A stretch of 64,000 bases of DNA from Alistipes sp. (GTDB taxonomy: Bacteria; Bacteroidota; Bacteroidia; Bacteroidales; Rikenellaceae): positions 1 to 64,000 of the forward strand of contig JAFXHE010000002.1 in assembly GCA_017536555.1 (NCBI GenBank). The letters are read 5' to 3'. The notes beneath the pieces are model-generated. The model had not been told where the DNA came from. It was given only the letters and a program-made list of their open reading frames with translations, and made no database searches. Below are positions 1 through 7,768 of this stretch, in pieces; positions within the stretch are counted from its first letter, which is position 1; each line of letters starts with the position of its first letter. The position numbers and the translations under genes are program-made.

Positions 1-127
1 CACCCAAATATACACCCAATATTTGGAATAGCAAAAGATATTCAGAAAGATTTAGATTTACTCTGCACTTTAGATAGTATATGATTATCAGTGATTTGCA
101 ATTTTATGATATTTCTTGAAAGTGTAG

Positions 128-148
128 GTTCGAGAGCCTCTCTCTCCG
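128..148 (+). other. tRNA-Ser 3'-end remnant, copy 1 (att-like)
   Basis: Reads as T-loop TTCGAGA, 5 nt of T-stem, a 7-nt acceptor strand TCTCTCC and discriminator G. This is the geometry of a tRNA from the T-loop to its end, but the 5' T-stem strand does not pair, so the homology begins only at the T-loop. That is typical of the part of a tRNA gene duplicated by a tyrosine-recombinase insertion. A terminator follows about 20 nt later. Confidence 0.45.
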
Positions 149-168
149 CTGATTTAGAAGATGCAGGG

Positions 169-200
169 CAGACGACTTAAAAGTCGTCTGTTTTGTTTTT
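169..200 (+). terminator. Rho-independent terminator
   Basis: Perfect 8-bp stem CAGACGAC / GTCGTCTG (169-176 with 183-190), 6-nt loop, then a T-rich run interrupted by one G. It sits directly behind the first tRNA-like remnant, so it may have belonged to the original tRNA transcription unit. Confidence 0.75.
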
Positions 201-385
201 GTGTATATGTCTGTGTGCAAGCCCACGACACATCTCAAAACAAAACACCTGCGGTGCTACCCCGCCTCTTCTGCGATGTGGTGGCATTGCTCACTTAATG
301 ACGGGGGTTGAGCCGATATGAGAACGATTTATTGCTCGGGCTATGCCCTGCGCTGTTTTATTAAGGTATCGGCTCTACGCTTCGC

Positions 386-406
386 GTTCGAATCCCTCCC
401 TCTCCG
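386..406 (+). other. tRNA-Ser 3'-end remnant, copy 2 (att-like)
   Basis: GTTCGAAT followed by CCCTC, acceptor CCTCTCC and G: the T-loop-to-discriminator portion of a tRNA-Ser. The preceding bases do not form the other T-stem strand and no tRNA body is present. As with copy 1, a terminator follows within about 25 nt. Confidence 0.5.
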
Positions 407-426
407 CAAAGACCAAAAAATGCAAG

Positions 427-456
427 AAGATGTCGTAAGACATCTTTTTGTTTTTT
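427..456 (+). terminator. Rho-independent terminator
   Basis: Stem AAGATGTC / GACATCTT (427-434 with 439-446), tetraloop GTAA, and a T-run. It lies behind the second tRNA-like remnant, repeating the remnant-plus-terminator arrangement at 128-200. Confidence 0.75.
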
Positions 457-603
457 ATGCCTACGGCTCAAGCTCGCTTGTTGACGGAGGTATGGAAAAC
501 AAAAAATGGGCTACGTAGTAGCTTCTTGCTTTTTGGTCTTTGCAAGGGCCCCCGCGGCAAGCGGAAGGGAAAGGCGTTAAGCGGAGCAGACCTTGGTCTG
601 CGC

Positions 604-737
604 AGTAGCCAATTCCTCTCTCTCCACTCTATGTGCAACACTATACAACCATAATGCAGATAGTGCTTCAAGTAGCCAATTCCTCCCTCTCCACCCTATT
701 TGCAACGCTACTCAATCATAATGCAGATAGTGCTGCG
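604..737. repeat. 67-bp tandem repeat, two diverged copies
   Basis: Units 604-670 and 671-737 both begin AGTAGCCAATTCCT and share a CATAATGCAGATAGTGCT tail. Each unit carries a shortened tRNA-Ser-like acceptor core (611-626, 680-693). The arrangement suggests repeated integration/excision or slippage at the same att-like sequence. Confidence 0.7.
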
Positions 738-822
738 TTGTAGTCACCGCTACCGTTTGGGTGCCACTCGCCACTCAATCACTGTTTTTTCCATAATGTG
801 TTAAATATTTTACAGTGGAAAT

Positions 823-853
823 TTTGTTTATTGGAAAATATATTTTACATTTG
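823..853 (+). promoter_or_regulatory. Bacteroidetes sigma-A promoter of the sulfur/redox gene
   Basis: TTTG at 823-826, 19-nt spacer, TACATTTG at 846-853, matching the Bacteroidetes -33/-7 consensus. Transcription would start near 860, about 55 nt before the ATG at 915. Confidence 0.7.
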
Positions 854-858
854 CAAAG

Positions 859-872
859 TTTTCCAATGGAAA
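859..872. promoter_or_regulatory. Candidate operator (palindrome TTTCCA-A-TGGAAA)
   Basis: A near-perfect palindrome lies at the predicted transcription start. Further TGGAAA/TTTCCA half-sites occur at 786-793, 816-821 and 832-838. The 832-838 site and 859-865 form an inverted pair (TGGAAAA, 20 nt, TTTTCCA) that brackets the -7 box. The MarR-type regulator encoded at 3466 is a plausible but unproven ligand. Confidence 0.4.
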
Positions 873-914
873 TTAATTTAAATTATATAATAAAACACAA
901 ATAGTAAGCGAGTT

Positions 915-3383
915 ATGGATAGACAAGGAAGGGTTAAGTACCTAATTATAGGTGGAGTAGCTGGTGGTGCTACGGCAGCCGCGCGAATAAGACGTAATGA
1001 TGAGAAGGCGGAAATCATACTATTCGAGAAGGGCGAGTATATATCCTATGCAAATTGCGGATTGCCATATTACATAGGTGGTACAATTACGGAGCGAGAT
1101 TCGCTATTTGTACAGACACCAGAGAGCTTCGGGCAGAGATTTAATATTGATGTGCGCACAAAGAACGAGGTGATAGAGATTGACACCGAGAGAAAAGAGG
1201 TAAAAGTGAGAGGTGGCGACGACAGGGTATACACCGAAAGCTACGACAGACTTCTCTTATCACCTGGAGCAACGGCAGTAAAGCCTCCAATCAAGGGTAT
1301 TGAGAGCGACGGAATATTCACACTGCGAAATGTATATGATACAGACCGCATTAAAGAGTACATCACAACACACCACGTGCGTAGCGCTGTGATTGTGGGA
1401 GGGGGATTTATAGGTCTTGAAATGGCGGAGAATCTCCAAGCTGCGGGAGCAAAAGTCGCTGTGGTAGAGATGGCACCACAGGTGATGGCTCCAATAGACT
1501 TCTCGATGGCACAAATAGTACACGAACACCTTGTATCGAAGGGCGTTGAACTATATTTAGGTGAGGGTGTTGTGGCATTCGAGAGCAACGATGAGAGGGT
1601 AAATGTTGTGTTAAGCTCACAGAAGAGTATCCCTGCCGACATTGTCATCCTCAGCATTGGAGTACGCCCAACAACAACACTGGCGCGAGATGCAAAGATA
1701 GCACTTGGCGAGGCGGGTGGCATACGTGTAGATAGTTTTATGCAGACCTCGGTAGAGGGTGTATATGCTGTGGGTGATGCGGTAGAATTTCAGCACCCGC
1801 TACTCAACAAGCCCTGGCTCAACCTCCTTGCAGGGCCAGCAAACAGGCAGGCACGAATTGCTGCGGACAATATGGTGTTTGGCAACCAGATTGAGTACGA
1901 AGGCTCTATAGGCACAGCCATTGCAAAGGTTTTCGACATTACTGTAGCATCAACAGGAGTGCCTGCCAAGCGTCTGAAGGAGCTCGGCATCCCCTACCTG
2001 ACAGCGACGATACATCCCAACTCGCACGCACAGTACTACCCTGGGGCTAAACCAATGACCATAAAGATTATATTCTCCCCCGACAATGGTAAGCTACTTG
2101 GCGCACAGATTGTGGGCGTAGACGGTGTAGATAAACGCATTGACAGCTACGCTATGGCAATAAAGCAGGGGTTGAGCATAACATCTCTTATGGAGATAGA
2201 ACACGCCTACGCACCACCCTACTCTTCAGCCAAAGACCCCGTTGCCATAAGTGCATATGTTGCAAGCAACATCCTGAATGGCAAGATGACACCACTGTAT
2301 TGGCGCGATTTAGTATCAACAAACAGGGAGGAGAGAACACTTCTTGATGTAAGAACACCTGAAGAGTATGCCTTGGGTACTATAGATGATGCCATAAATA
2401 TCGAACTCGACAAGCTACGTGAGCGACTCGATGAGATACCTAACGACAAGCCAATATTCATATTCTGTGGCGTAGGTCTTCGTGGATACCTCGCATCAAA
2501 TATCCTAAAAGCGAATGGTTATCACGACGTGCGAAACCTTATAGGTGGTATTCGGACATACAACATTGCAACAGCTAACTACACAAAAGTAGCACCAAAC
2601 AACGGTGATGGCGATGCCGCAGAGAGTGATATCCCCGAAGATAGCAGTCGCGTAAACATAGTAGTAGATGCTTGCGGACTTCAATGTCCAGGGCCGATAT
2701 TAAGGCTACGCGACAAAGTATCTACGCTCAAGGATGGCGAGTGCATAGAGATAATGGCAACAGACTCTGCATTTACTCGTGATGTCAGGGCGTGGTGCAT
2801 ATCGACAGGTAACCGCGTGATAGCCACAAGCTGCGACAAGGGTATATACCGAGCAGTGGTGCAACGATGCACGAAGGAGAGTAGTGCTCCAACACCGATG
2901 CCCACAACAAAGAACGATGAGAAAACATTTATTATGTTTAGTGATGATCTTGACAAAACTTTAGCTACCTTTGTGCTCGCAAATGGAGCTGCAGCCACTG
3001 GTAAGCGAGTTACGATATTCTTCACATTTTGGGGGTTAAACGCGATAAAACGCGTCAATAAGCCTCGCGTACAGAAGGATATATGGGGCAAGATGTTTGG
3101 CTGGATGCTACCATCGCACTCCAAGCAGCTGTCGCTGTCGAAGTTCAATATGTTTGGGCTTGGGCGCGTGATGATGCGCTATTTGATGAAACTCAGAGGG
3201 GTAGATTCCTTGGAGAATCTGCGCCAACAGGCTCTTGACAATGGCGTGGAGTTTATCGCTTGTCAGATGTCTATGGATGTTATGGGCATTAAACGCGAGG
3301 AGCTAATTGACGAGGTGAGCGTCGGAGGTGTTGCTACGTATATGGAGCGCGCTGAAAAATCTGATGTAAACCTCTTTATATAG
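915..3383 (+). CDS. CoA-disulfide reductase-like / rhodanese / TusA / DsrE fusion protein
   Basis: An 822-residue cytosolic four-domain protein. Residues 1-450 are an FAD- and NAD(P)H-dependent disulfide reductase: FAD-binding GGVAGG near residue 13, redox cysteine near 48 in SYANCGLPY as in CoA-disulfide reductase and Nox, and a second Rossmann motif GGGFIGLEMAE. Residues ~468-560 form a rhodanese domain with catalytic Cys in IFCGVGLRG. Residues ~578-655 are a TusA-type sulfur carrier with CPGP. Residues ~670-822 resemble DsrE/DsrF proteins. The family pattern implies reduction of CoA or other low-molecular-weight persulfides/disulfides with sulfur relayed between domains in one chain. It has its own promoter and a cluster of palindromic half-sites; a MarR-type regulator follows 82 nt downstream on the same strand. 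The substrate is not deducible from sequence. Confidence 0.9.
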   Translation: MDRQGRVKYLIIGGVAGGATAAARIRRNDEKAEIILFEKGEYISYANCGLPYYIGGTITERDSLFVQTPESFGQRFNIDVRTKNEVIEIDTERKEVKVRGGDDRVYTESYDRLLLSPGATAVKPPIKGIESDGIFTLRNVYDTDRIKEYITTHHVRSAVIVGGGFIGLEMAENLQAAGAKVAVVEMAPQVMAPIDFSMAQIVHEHLVSKGVELYLGEGVVAFESNDERVNVVLSSQKSIPADIVILSIGVRPTTTLARDAKIALGEAGGIRVDSFMQTSVEGVYAVGDAVEFQHPLLNKPWLNLLAGPANRQARIAADNMVFGNQIEYEGSIGTAIAKVFDITVASTGVPAKRLKELGIPYLTATIHPNSHAQYYPGAKPMTIKIIFSPDNGKLLGAQIVGVDGVDKRIDSYAMAIKQGLSITSLMEIEHAYAPPYSSAKDPVAISAYVASNILNGKMTPLYWRDLVSTNREERTLLDVRTPEEYALGTIDDAINIELDKLRERLDEIPNDKPIFIFCGVGLRGYLASNILKANGYHDVRNLIGGIRTYNIATANYTKVAPNNGDGDAAESDIPEDSSRVNIVVDACGLQCPGPILRLRDKVSTLKDGECIEIMATDSAFTRDVRAWCISTGNRVIATSCDKGIYRAVVQRCTKESSAPTPMPTTKNDEKTFIMFSDDLDKTLATFVLANGAAATGKRVTIFFTFWGLNAIKRVNKPRVQKDIWGKMFGWMLPSHSKQLSLSKFNMFGLGRVMMRYLMKLRGVDSLENLRQQALDNGVEFIACQMSMDVMGIKREELIDEVSVGGVATYMERAEKSDVNLFI

Positions 3384-3465
3384 GGGCATTCTACCAAAGG
3401 GTCGAGTAATTTTAAAGCAACGATAGAGTGCACAAAGGTATTTACCACCACAAAAGGGTTAATGT

Positions 3466-3837
3466 ATGGAAAAGGTAAAGTGTATATGCGTGATGCGCGA
3501 TATAGTATTGGCTATGTCGGAGCTTGAAAACACAATAATCGACCACCTTGGTCTTACGCTTAATGAGGCGATGGCGCTATGTGCAATTGGCGAGCATAGC
3601 GTCGCAGCCTCGGTCGTGGCTGACCGTACAGGTATGCGAGCGTCGCACTGCTCAAAGATAGTGTCTGCATTAGAGAGACGAAAGTTGGTATATCGAAGCA
3701 TTGACAAACACGACAAACGACAGATAAACATTGCGCTTACTAACGACGGCAGAGAGAGGCTAAACAGACTAAAAGAGTACAATATAGTTATCCCAGAAAT
3801 ACTCACTCCTGTATTTGACAACTACTTCTTGAAGTAG
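3466..3837 (+). CDS. MarR-type winged-helix transcriptional regulator
   Basis: A 123-residue protein with the MarR layout: a short N-terminal helix, a winged helix-turn-helix at about residues 40-90 (recognition-helix stretch RASHCSKIVSALERR) and the wing, seen in DKRQINIALTNDGRE. It is slightly shorter than typical MarR proteins, with an abbreviated C-terminal dimerisation helix. An earlier cysteine pair (residues ~6 and 8) could sense redox state, but this is speculative. Its position behind the sulfur/redox fusion gene suggests that it controls that gene. Confidence 0.75.
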   Translation: MEKVKCICVMRDIVLAMSELENTIIDHLGLTLNEAMALCAIGEHSVAASVVADRTGMRASHCSKIVSALERRKLVYRSIDKHDKRQINIALTNDGRERLNRLKEYNIVIPEILTPVFDNYFLK

Positions 3838-3849
3838 TATCAAGGGTTA

Positions 3850-3874
3850 CGATAGCCACTACCTCGTACTATCG
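3850..3874. terminator. Weak hairpin between convergent genes
   Basis: Stem CGATAG / CTATCG (3850-3855 with 3869-3874) lies in the 73-nt gap between the MarR gene and comF, which converge. There is no strong T-run, so a terminator role rests mostly on position. Confidence 0.3.
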
Positions 3875-3910
3875 CACCCCATCAAATCAGTGAGCATAGA
3901 TAGCTACGAT

Positions 3911-4627
3911 CTACCCCTTAATGATATGTCGTGTTACGGCGAGAACGGCTACAGAGATGCGACAGTCGGGGACAGCACGCACGATAGCATTGGCGCACGA
4001 GATGATGGTGGCACCCGTAGTAAGCACGTCATCAACAAGCAGTATATGCTTGCCACGTAGCCGTTCAGCGTGTCGCACAGCAAAGATACTATCAACATTA
4101 TTCCACCTCCTATCGCGCTCCAAACGCGCCTGCGACGGATTATTTACAACGCGGCACACAGCACTGCCATCTACTCTAACGCCCATAACCTTCGATATAC
4201 CATCTGCTATATATTGCGATTGGTTATAGCTACGTCGCGCAATCTTCTTATAGTGCAGCGGCACAGGCACGATGACATCTATATCGGCATAGTAGGGCGA
4301 CTCCTTAAGGGCATAGCCATACCAGCGACCCATACTGTATGCCTTATGCCAGCTACTGCCATACTTAAAGCTATGAATGAGTTTGCGCCAGTCGCTCTCC
4401 ACAGCATAGAATAAGAGTGCCGATGCGTGTTCAAAGGGCATAAGACCCTCAAGACGCTCCATAATGGGGTTGCTGGCGTGCTTCCAATAGTTTGTTTCGG
4501 GTATGGCATAGCGGCAGTGGGTACACATACCGTGCATAACATCGCTTATAGGCTCACCACAAGCAATACACACGTTACCATAGAGCAACGTGTGCAGTGA
4601 TGCGAGAAGTTTTGTATATACCGACAT
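3911..4627 (-). CDS. comF: ComF family phosphoribosyltransferase-like protein
   Basis: A 238-residue protein with the two ComF parts. The N-terminal zinc-finger-like segment has CIAC and CTHC pairs (residues ~19-38). The C-terminal phosphoribosyltransferase fold has the PRPP-binding loop ILLVDDVLTTGAT near residue 195. In naturally competent bacteria ComF acts in DNA uptake; in Bacteroidetes the role is mostly inferred. It is likely co-transcribed with the sigma factor and membrane protein encoded upstream on the same strand (30-nt gap). Confidence 0.85.
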   Translation of the reverse strand: MSVYTKLLASLHTLLYGNVCIACGEPISDVMHGMCTHCRYAIPETNYWKHASNPIMERLEGLMPFEHASALLFYAVESDWRKLIHSFKYGSSWHKAYSMGRWYGYALKESPYYADIDVIVPVPLHYKKIARRSYNQSQYIADGISKVMGVRVDGSAVCRVVNNPSQARLERDRRWNNVDSIFAVRHAERLRGKHILLVDDVLTTGATIISCANAIVRAVPDCRISVAVLAVTRHIIKG

Positions 4628-4657
4628 AGGCGAGGTGCTTACAGCTTTTTACTCGTG

Positions 4658-5233
4658 TTACTCACGCATAAGCTCATTGACTTGACGGATGATATCGTTA
4701 GCGGTGCGCAGTGCCTTAATAAGGTTTACCGCAGCGAAGCATCCACCGATGACAATTCCTACAAAGAAGCCTATTGTAACCTCGCCGTAGTTGTGCAACA
4801 TCTGTGACACAAAGAGGTAACCCCACACCGAGATAAATGGTATAGATATGGCAAACCATAGGTAGGTAAATCGCTTATAGCGGACACCTGCACGGGCAAT
4901 ATCCACGAGGCTGCCGTATGTAAAGAGGTCGGCGGGCATAAGGCTATTCATATAGAGGTCGTAGCCTACAGCAATGAGGGCGAAGGGTATCCACGCATAG
5001 GCAAACATCATATTCATCTCAAGCACATAAATCGCAGCGAACATAATAAAGATGCTTACAATGTCGATGATGACGTAGCCTATGCCACGCGATGTGAGCT
5101 TTTGTGCCTTCTCACCCATTGCACGACGCACGGCGCGTTCATTGAGTCGTCCCTCCCTCTCAAGCATCTGGCGTAGCTGTGTTATCTGGTCGCGTAGCTC
5201 CTGAAGCTCACGGGTGTTGTTATTGTCGTTCAT
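4658..5233 (-). CDS. Membrane protein with N-terminal coiled coil, candidate sigma-factor partner
   Basis: A 191-residue protein. Residues 1-45 are charged and heptad-like (ELQELRDQITQLRQMLEREG), followed by about four hydrophobic segments (around residues 52-72, 78-98, 125-148, 155-175). No enzymatic motif is visible. It begins 14 nt after the stop of the ECF sigma gene, so it is very likely co-expressed with it. ECF sigma genes are commonly followed by a membrane anti-sigma factor, and that is the most natural hypothesis, but the typical anti-sigma zinc motif (HxxxCxxC) is absent. Confidence 0.6.
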   Translation of the reverse strand: MNDNNNTRELQELRDQITQLRQMLEREGRLNERAVRRAMGEKAQKLTSRGIGYVIIDIVSIFIMFAAIYVLEMNMMFAYAWIPFALIAVGYDLYMNSLMPADLFTYGSLVDIARAGVRYKRFTYLWFAISIPFISVWGYLFVSQMLHNYGEVTIGFFVGIVIGGCFAAVNLIKALRTANDIIRQVNELMRE

Positions 5234-5247
5234 AGTGGTATAGTTTT

Positions 5248-5748
5248 TTATTGGTTATTCATCTTCTTAAGCTCCTCCTTTATGCGGTAGAGGCGCACCG
5301 ACACATTCTTTGGTGTTATGCCCACGATAGCGGCTATCTCCTCGTAGGACATACTCTCAAGCCACAGCAGCACTATCGCGCGGTCAAAGGGTTGCAGGCG
5401 TTGTATGCGCTCGTGAAGCATCTGTGCCTGGCGGCTCTCGGTGTCGCTGTCGTGGTAGAGGTTGCGTCCGAAGTCAATAGCTGCCTCCTTATGGTGCTTG
5501 AGCTTGCGGTCAGCAGAGATACACGTATTTAGGCTCACGCGCCATACCCACGTTGATAGCTTGCTCTCGTGGCGGAAGTTATCAAAGCCCTGCCACAGAC
5601 GTATAAGTATCTCCTGAAAGAGGTCATCCGCCTCATTGGAACTCTTGGCAAACATAAAGCAGACGGAGTATATCGTGCTGCGATGTTGCTCAATGATGGT
5701 TGTAAATTCTTGCTCTTTCTGACTCATTGCGTAGATGTTTTTAACCAT
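5248..5748 (-). CDS. RNA polymerase ECF-type sigma factor
   Basis: A 166-residue sigma-70 family protein with region 2 (DLFQEILIRLWQGFDNFRHESKLSTWVWRVSLNTC, with the helix that melts the promoter) and region 4 (LQPFDRAIVLLWLESMSYEEIAAIVGITPKNVSVRLYRIKEEL, a helix-turn-helix for -35 recognition). Regions 1 and 3 are missing, as expected for ECF factors. Two starts are possible: the ATG at 5748 and an in-frame ATG at 5727 (MSQKEQEF); the second gives a more usual N-terminus. It heads a minus-strand unit with the coiled-coil membrane protein and comF. Confidence 0.88.
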   Translation of the reverse strand: MVKNIYAMSQKEQEFTTIIEQHRSTIYSVCFMFAKSSNEADDLFQEILIRLWQGFDNFRHESKLSTWVWRVSLNTCISADRKLKHHKEAAIDFGRNLYHDSDTESRQAQMLHERIQRLQPFDRAIVLLWLESMSYEEIAAIVGITPKNVSVRLYRIKEELKKMNNQ

Positions 5749-5883
5749 TAGACGCGCAGACTACACCAAAAACTACACGCCTCGACAATTTTTTTAGCAA
5801 AGTTAATCTTTTTTTGAGAATATGCGTAACTTTGGCTCTTGAACTCGGCAAGAGTGAGTAACCGCCAGTTGCCCACTTTTTGC

Positions 5884-5891
5884 TAATTTTG
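5884..5891 (+). promoter_or_regulatory. Possible -7 element of umuDC
   Basis: TAATTTTG lies 31 nt before the umuD ATG; a second candidate, TAACTTTG, is at 5827-5834. Neither has a convincing TTTG about 20 nt upstream, so the assignment is weak. Confidence 0.3.
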
Positions 5892-5922
5892 TAGCGAGAA
5901 AGTAACACAGCGACCACACGTT

Positions 5923-6357
5923 ATGGAATTGGACAAGTTTATACCACACAGCATAGAGACAAACAGCTCGTTTGAGACGGAGCTTGTGGGCGATGTCAAG
6001 GCGGGATTTCCAAGCCCCGCCGAGGATATTCGTGAGAAGTTAGACCTTATAAAACTCCTCGTAAGGCACAGAGCCTCGACATTCTTCTTTCGCGTAGACG
6101 GTGTATCTATGGTGGATAGCGGGATGGATGAGGGCGATATACTTATCGTAGATAGAGCCATCGACCCGTACAACAACTGCAAGGCTATATGCTACATTGA
6201 TGGAGAGTATACCGTAAAACGTGTAGAGATGGTTGATGGCAAGGTTCGCCTTATGCCTGCCAATGAGCTTAAAACAGCATATAAACCGATTGTAATAACC
6301 GCCGAGAATAACTTTATCGTCTGGGGTGTTGTCTCGTGGGTTATTAAGAAGATGTAG
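5923..6357 (+). CDS. umuD: UmuD-like S24 autopeptidase, DNA polymerase V subunit
   Basis: A 144-residue S24/LexA-type self-cleaving peptidase. Visible features are the cleavage site Ala27-Gly28 (VKAGFPSP), nucleophile Ser62 in GVSMVDSGM and general base Lys99 in EYTVKRV. In the SOS response RecA filaments trigger removal of the N-terminus, and the processed dimer joins UmuC for error-prone synthesis across lesions. There is no N-terminal DNA-binding domain, which excludes LexA. The stop lies 2 nt before the umuC start, so the pair is translationally coupled. Confidence 0.9.
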   Translation: MELDKFIPHSIETNSSFETELVGDVKAGFPSPAEDIREKLDLIKLLVRHRASTFFFRVDGVSMVDSGMDEGDILIVDRAIDPYNNCKAICYIDGEYTVKRVEMVDGKVRLMPANELKTAYKPIVITAENNFIVWGVVSWVIKKM

Positions 6358-6359
6358 CG

Positions 6360-7625
6360 ATGTTTGCCCTTGCTGACTGTAATAACTTTTATGCCTCGTG
6401 CGAGCGAGTCTTTCGCCCCGACCTGCAAGGCAAGCCTATCATTGTTCTGTCGAGCAATGACGGATGCGCTGTGGCACGAAGCAACGAAGCAAAGGCGTTG
6501 GGTATAAAGATGGGGGCACCACTCTTTAAGATTCGGGATATTGTCGAGAGGCACAACGTGGCGGTATTTTCGGGCAATATGGCTCTCTATGGCGATATGT
6601 CGCAGAGGGTGAGGTGGGTGCTGGAGGAGTATGCTCCTTCGGTGGAGGCATACTCCATTGATGAGTGCTTTTTGGATCTGCGCGGTATGCCAAAGATAGA
6701 TTTTGATGCCTACGCAAAGAAGATATCGAGCGAGTGCTGGCGACAGACATCTATACCCGTGTCGGTGGGCATTGCTCCAACAAAGACCCTTGCAAAGATA
6801 GCTTCCAAGCTCTGCAAACACTATCCCAAGCTGCGCGGTGGCTGCTATATGCACCGTCCAGAAGATATAGAGAAGGTGTTAAAGAGGTTCCCCATAGAGG
6901 ATGTCTGGGGCATAGGTCGTAGGTCTGTACCCAAGCTAAAGGAGCGAGGCATAACCACGGCTTACGACTTTACGCAGCTTACCGAGAATATCGTCCACGC
7001 GCTGATGGGCATAACGGGCGTAAGGACGTGGAAGGAGCTTCAAGGCACGCCCTGCATAGAGTTTGAAGATGGCTTTGAGGCGCGACACTCAATATGTGTT
7101 TCGCGTAGCTTCTCAAGCGAGATATACGACACAAGGGAGCTGCAAGAGCAGGTTGCCAACTTTGCATCCACCGTGGCAGAGAAGCTACGCAAGCAGCGAA
7201 GTGTTGCTGCCGAGATGGTTGTCTTTGCCTACACCAACCGCTTCAAGGAGAACACGCCACAGACATACGCTAACGCCTTAGTAACCTTCACCACACCTAC
7301 CGCCAACCAGCGACAGATAGTCGCCGAGGCTGTACACACCACGCAGCGCATATTCAAAAGTGGCTACGGCTATAAGAAGGCGGGGGTTATTGCCACAAAG
7401 ATTATCGCCGAGGGCGAGGTTATGCACTCGCTGTTTGAAAGCACAACGGCAATAGAGCGTGAACGGAGGATAACATCGGCATTGGACAGCATCAATGCCA
7501 CCTTTGGCAGGGGAGCTGTAAAATTAGCCGTACAGGGCAGTGGTAAGATTAAGACGGCAAGCGACAACCAGTCGCCACACTATACAACACGCTGGAGCGA
7601 TATTCCCAAGGTCAGCGTAAAGTGA
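6360..7625 (+). CDS. umuC: UmuC-like Y-family DNA polymerase (Pol V)
   Basis: A 421-residue Y-family polymerase. The palm motifs are clear: LADCNNFYASCE at the extreme N-terminus and YSIDECFLDL near residue 97, which provide the metal-binding acidic residues. GIAPTKTLAKIASK follows near residue 137, then helix-hairpin-helix DVWGIGRRS. The C-terminal little-finger and DUF4113-like tail (SDIPKV) are typical of UmuC of this length. The protein performs translesion synthesis with UmuD'. Confidence 0.92.
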   Translation: MFALADCNNFYASCERVFRPDLQGKPIIVLSSNDGCAVARSNEAKALGIKMGAPLFKIRDIVERHNVAVFSGNMALYGDMSQRVRWVLEEYAPSVEAYSIDECFLDLRGMPKIDFDAYAKKISSECWRQTSIPVSVGIAPTKTLAKIASKLCKHYPKLRGGCYMHRPEDIEKVLKRFPIEDVWGIGRRSVPKLKERGITTAYDFTQLTENIVHALMGITGVRTWKELQGTPCIEFEDGFEARHSICVSRSFSSEIYDTRELQEQVANFASTVAEKLRKQRSVAAEMVVFAYTNRFKENTPQTYANALVTFTTPTANQRQIVAEAVHTTQRIFKSGYGYKKAGVIATKIIAEGEVMHSLFESTTAIERERRITSALDSINATFGRGAVKLAVQGSGKIKTASDNQSPHYTTRWSDIPKVSVK

Positions 7626-7730
7626 TGTATATAGTGTACGCCAAAACTACATCTCGCGACGACTCGCTATTTTTGTCGCCTCTGTCGACAAGAAGTTGAC
7701 ATAACCACAGCCGAGTATCGAAAAAATATC

Positions 7731-7738
7731 TACCTTTG
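7731..7738 (+). promoter_or_regulatory. -7 element of the acetyltransferase gene
   Basis: TACCTTTG matches TAnnTTTG; the -33 is not obvious. The box overlaps an in-frame ATG at 7736, so that ATG cannot be the translation start of a transcript made here; the next ATG (7769) can. Confidence 0.5.
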
Positions 7739-7768
7739 GGTAGGTTTATTGTGATTAACAGTTTTCAG

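Larger units (their letters stand above)
1..914. other. Gene-free left edge with tRNA-Ser 3'-end remnants
   Basis: I see no credible gene here; the short frames have no recognisable protein features. The stretch holds four degenerate copies of a tRNA-Ser type 3' end (128-148, 386-406, 611-626, 680-693), two terminators, a long-loop inverted repeat (310-318 with 367-375), a small hairpin (586-601) and a 67-bp tandem repeat. No complete tRNA is present: no matching 5' acceptor half (GGAGAG) precedes any copy. This looks like the scarred target side of a tRNA gene used by integrating elements, with the intact tRNA presumably outside the window. Confidence 0.6.

Noticed and set aside
318-671. Three short overlapping frames (66-68 codons) in the left-edge region
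   Set aside because: They cross the tRNA remnant, terminator hairpins and tandem repeat, have no protein-like composition, and overlap each other on both strands.
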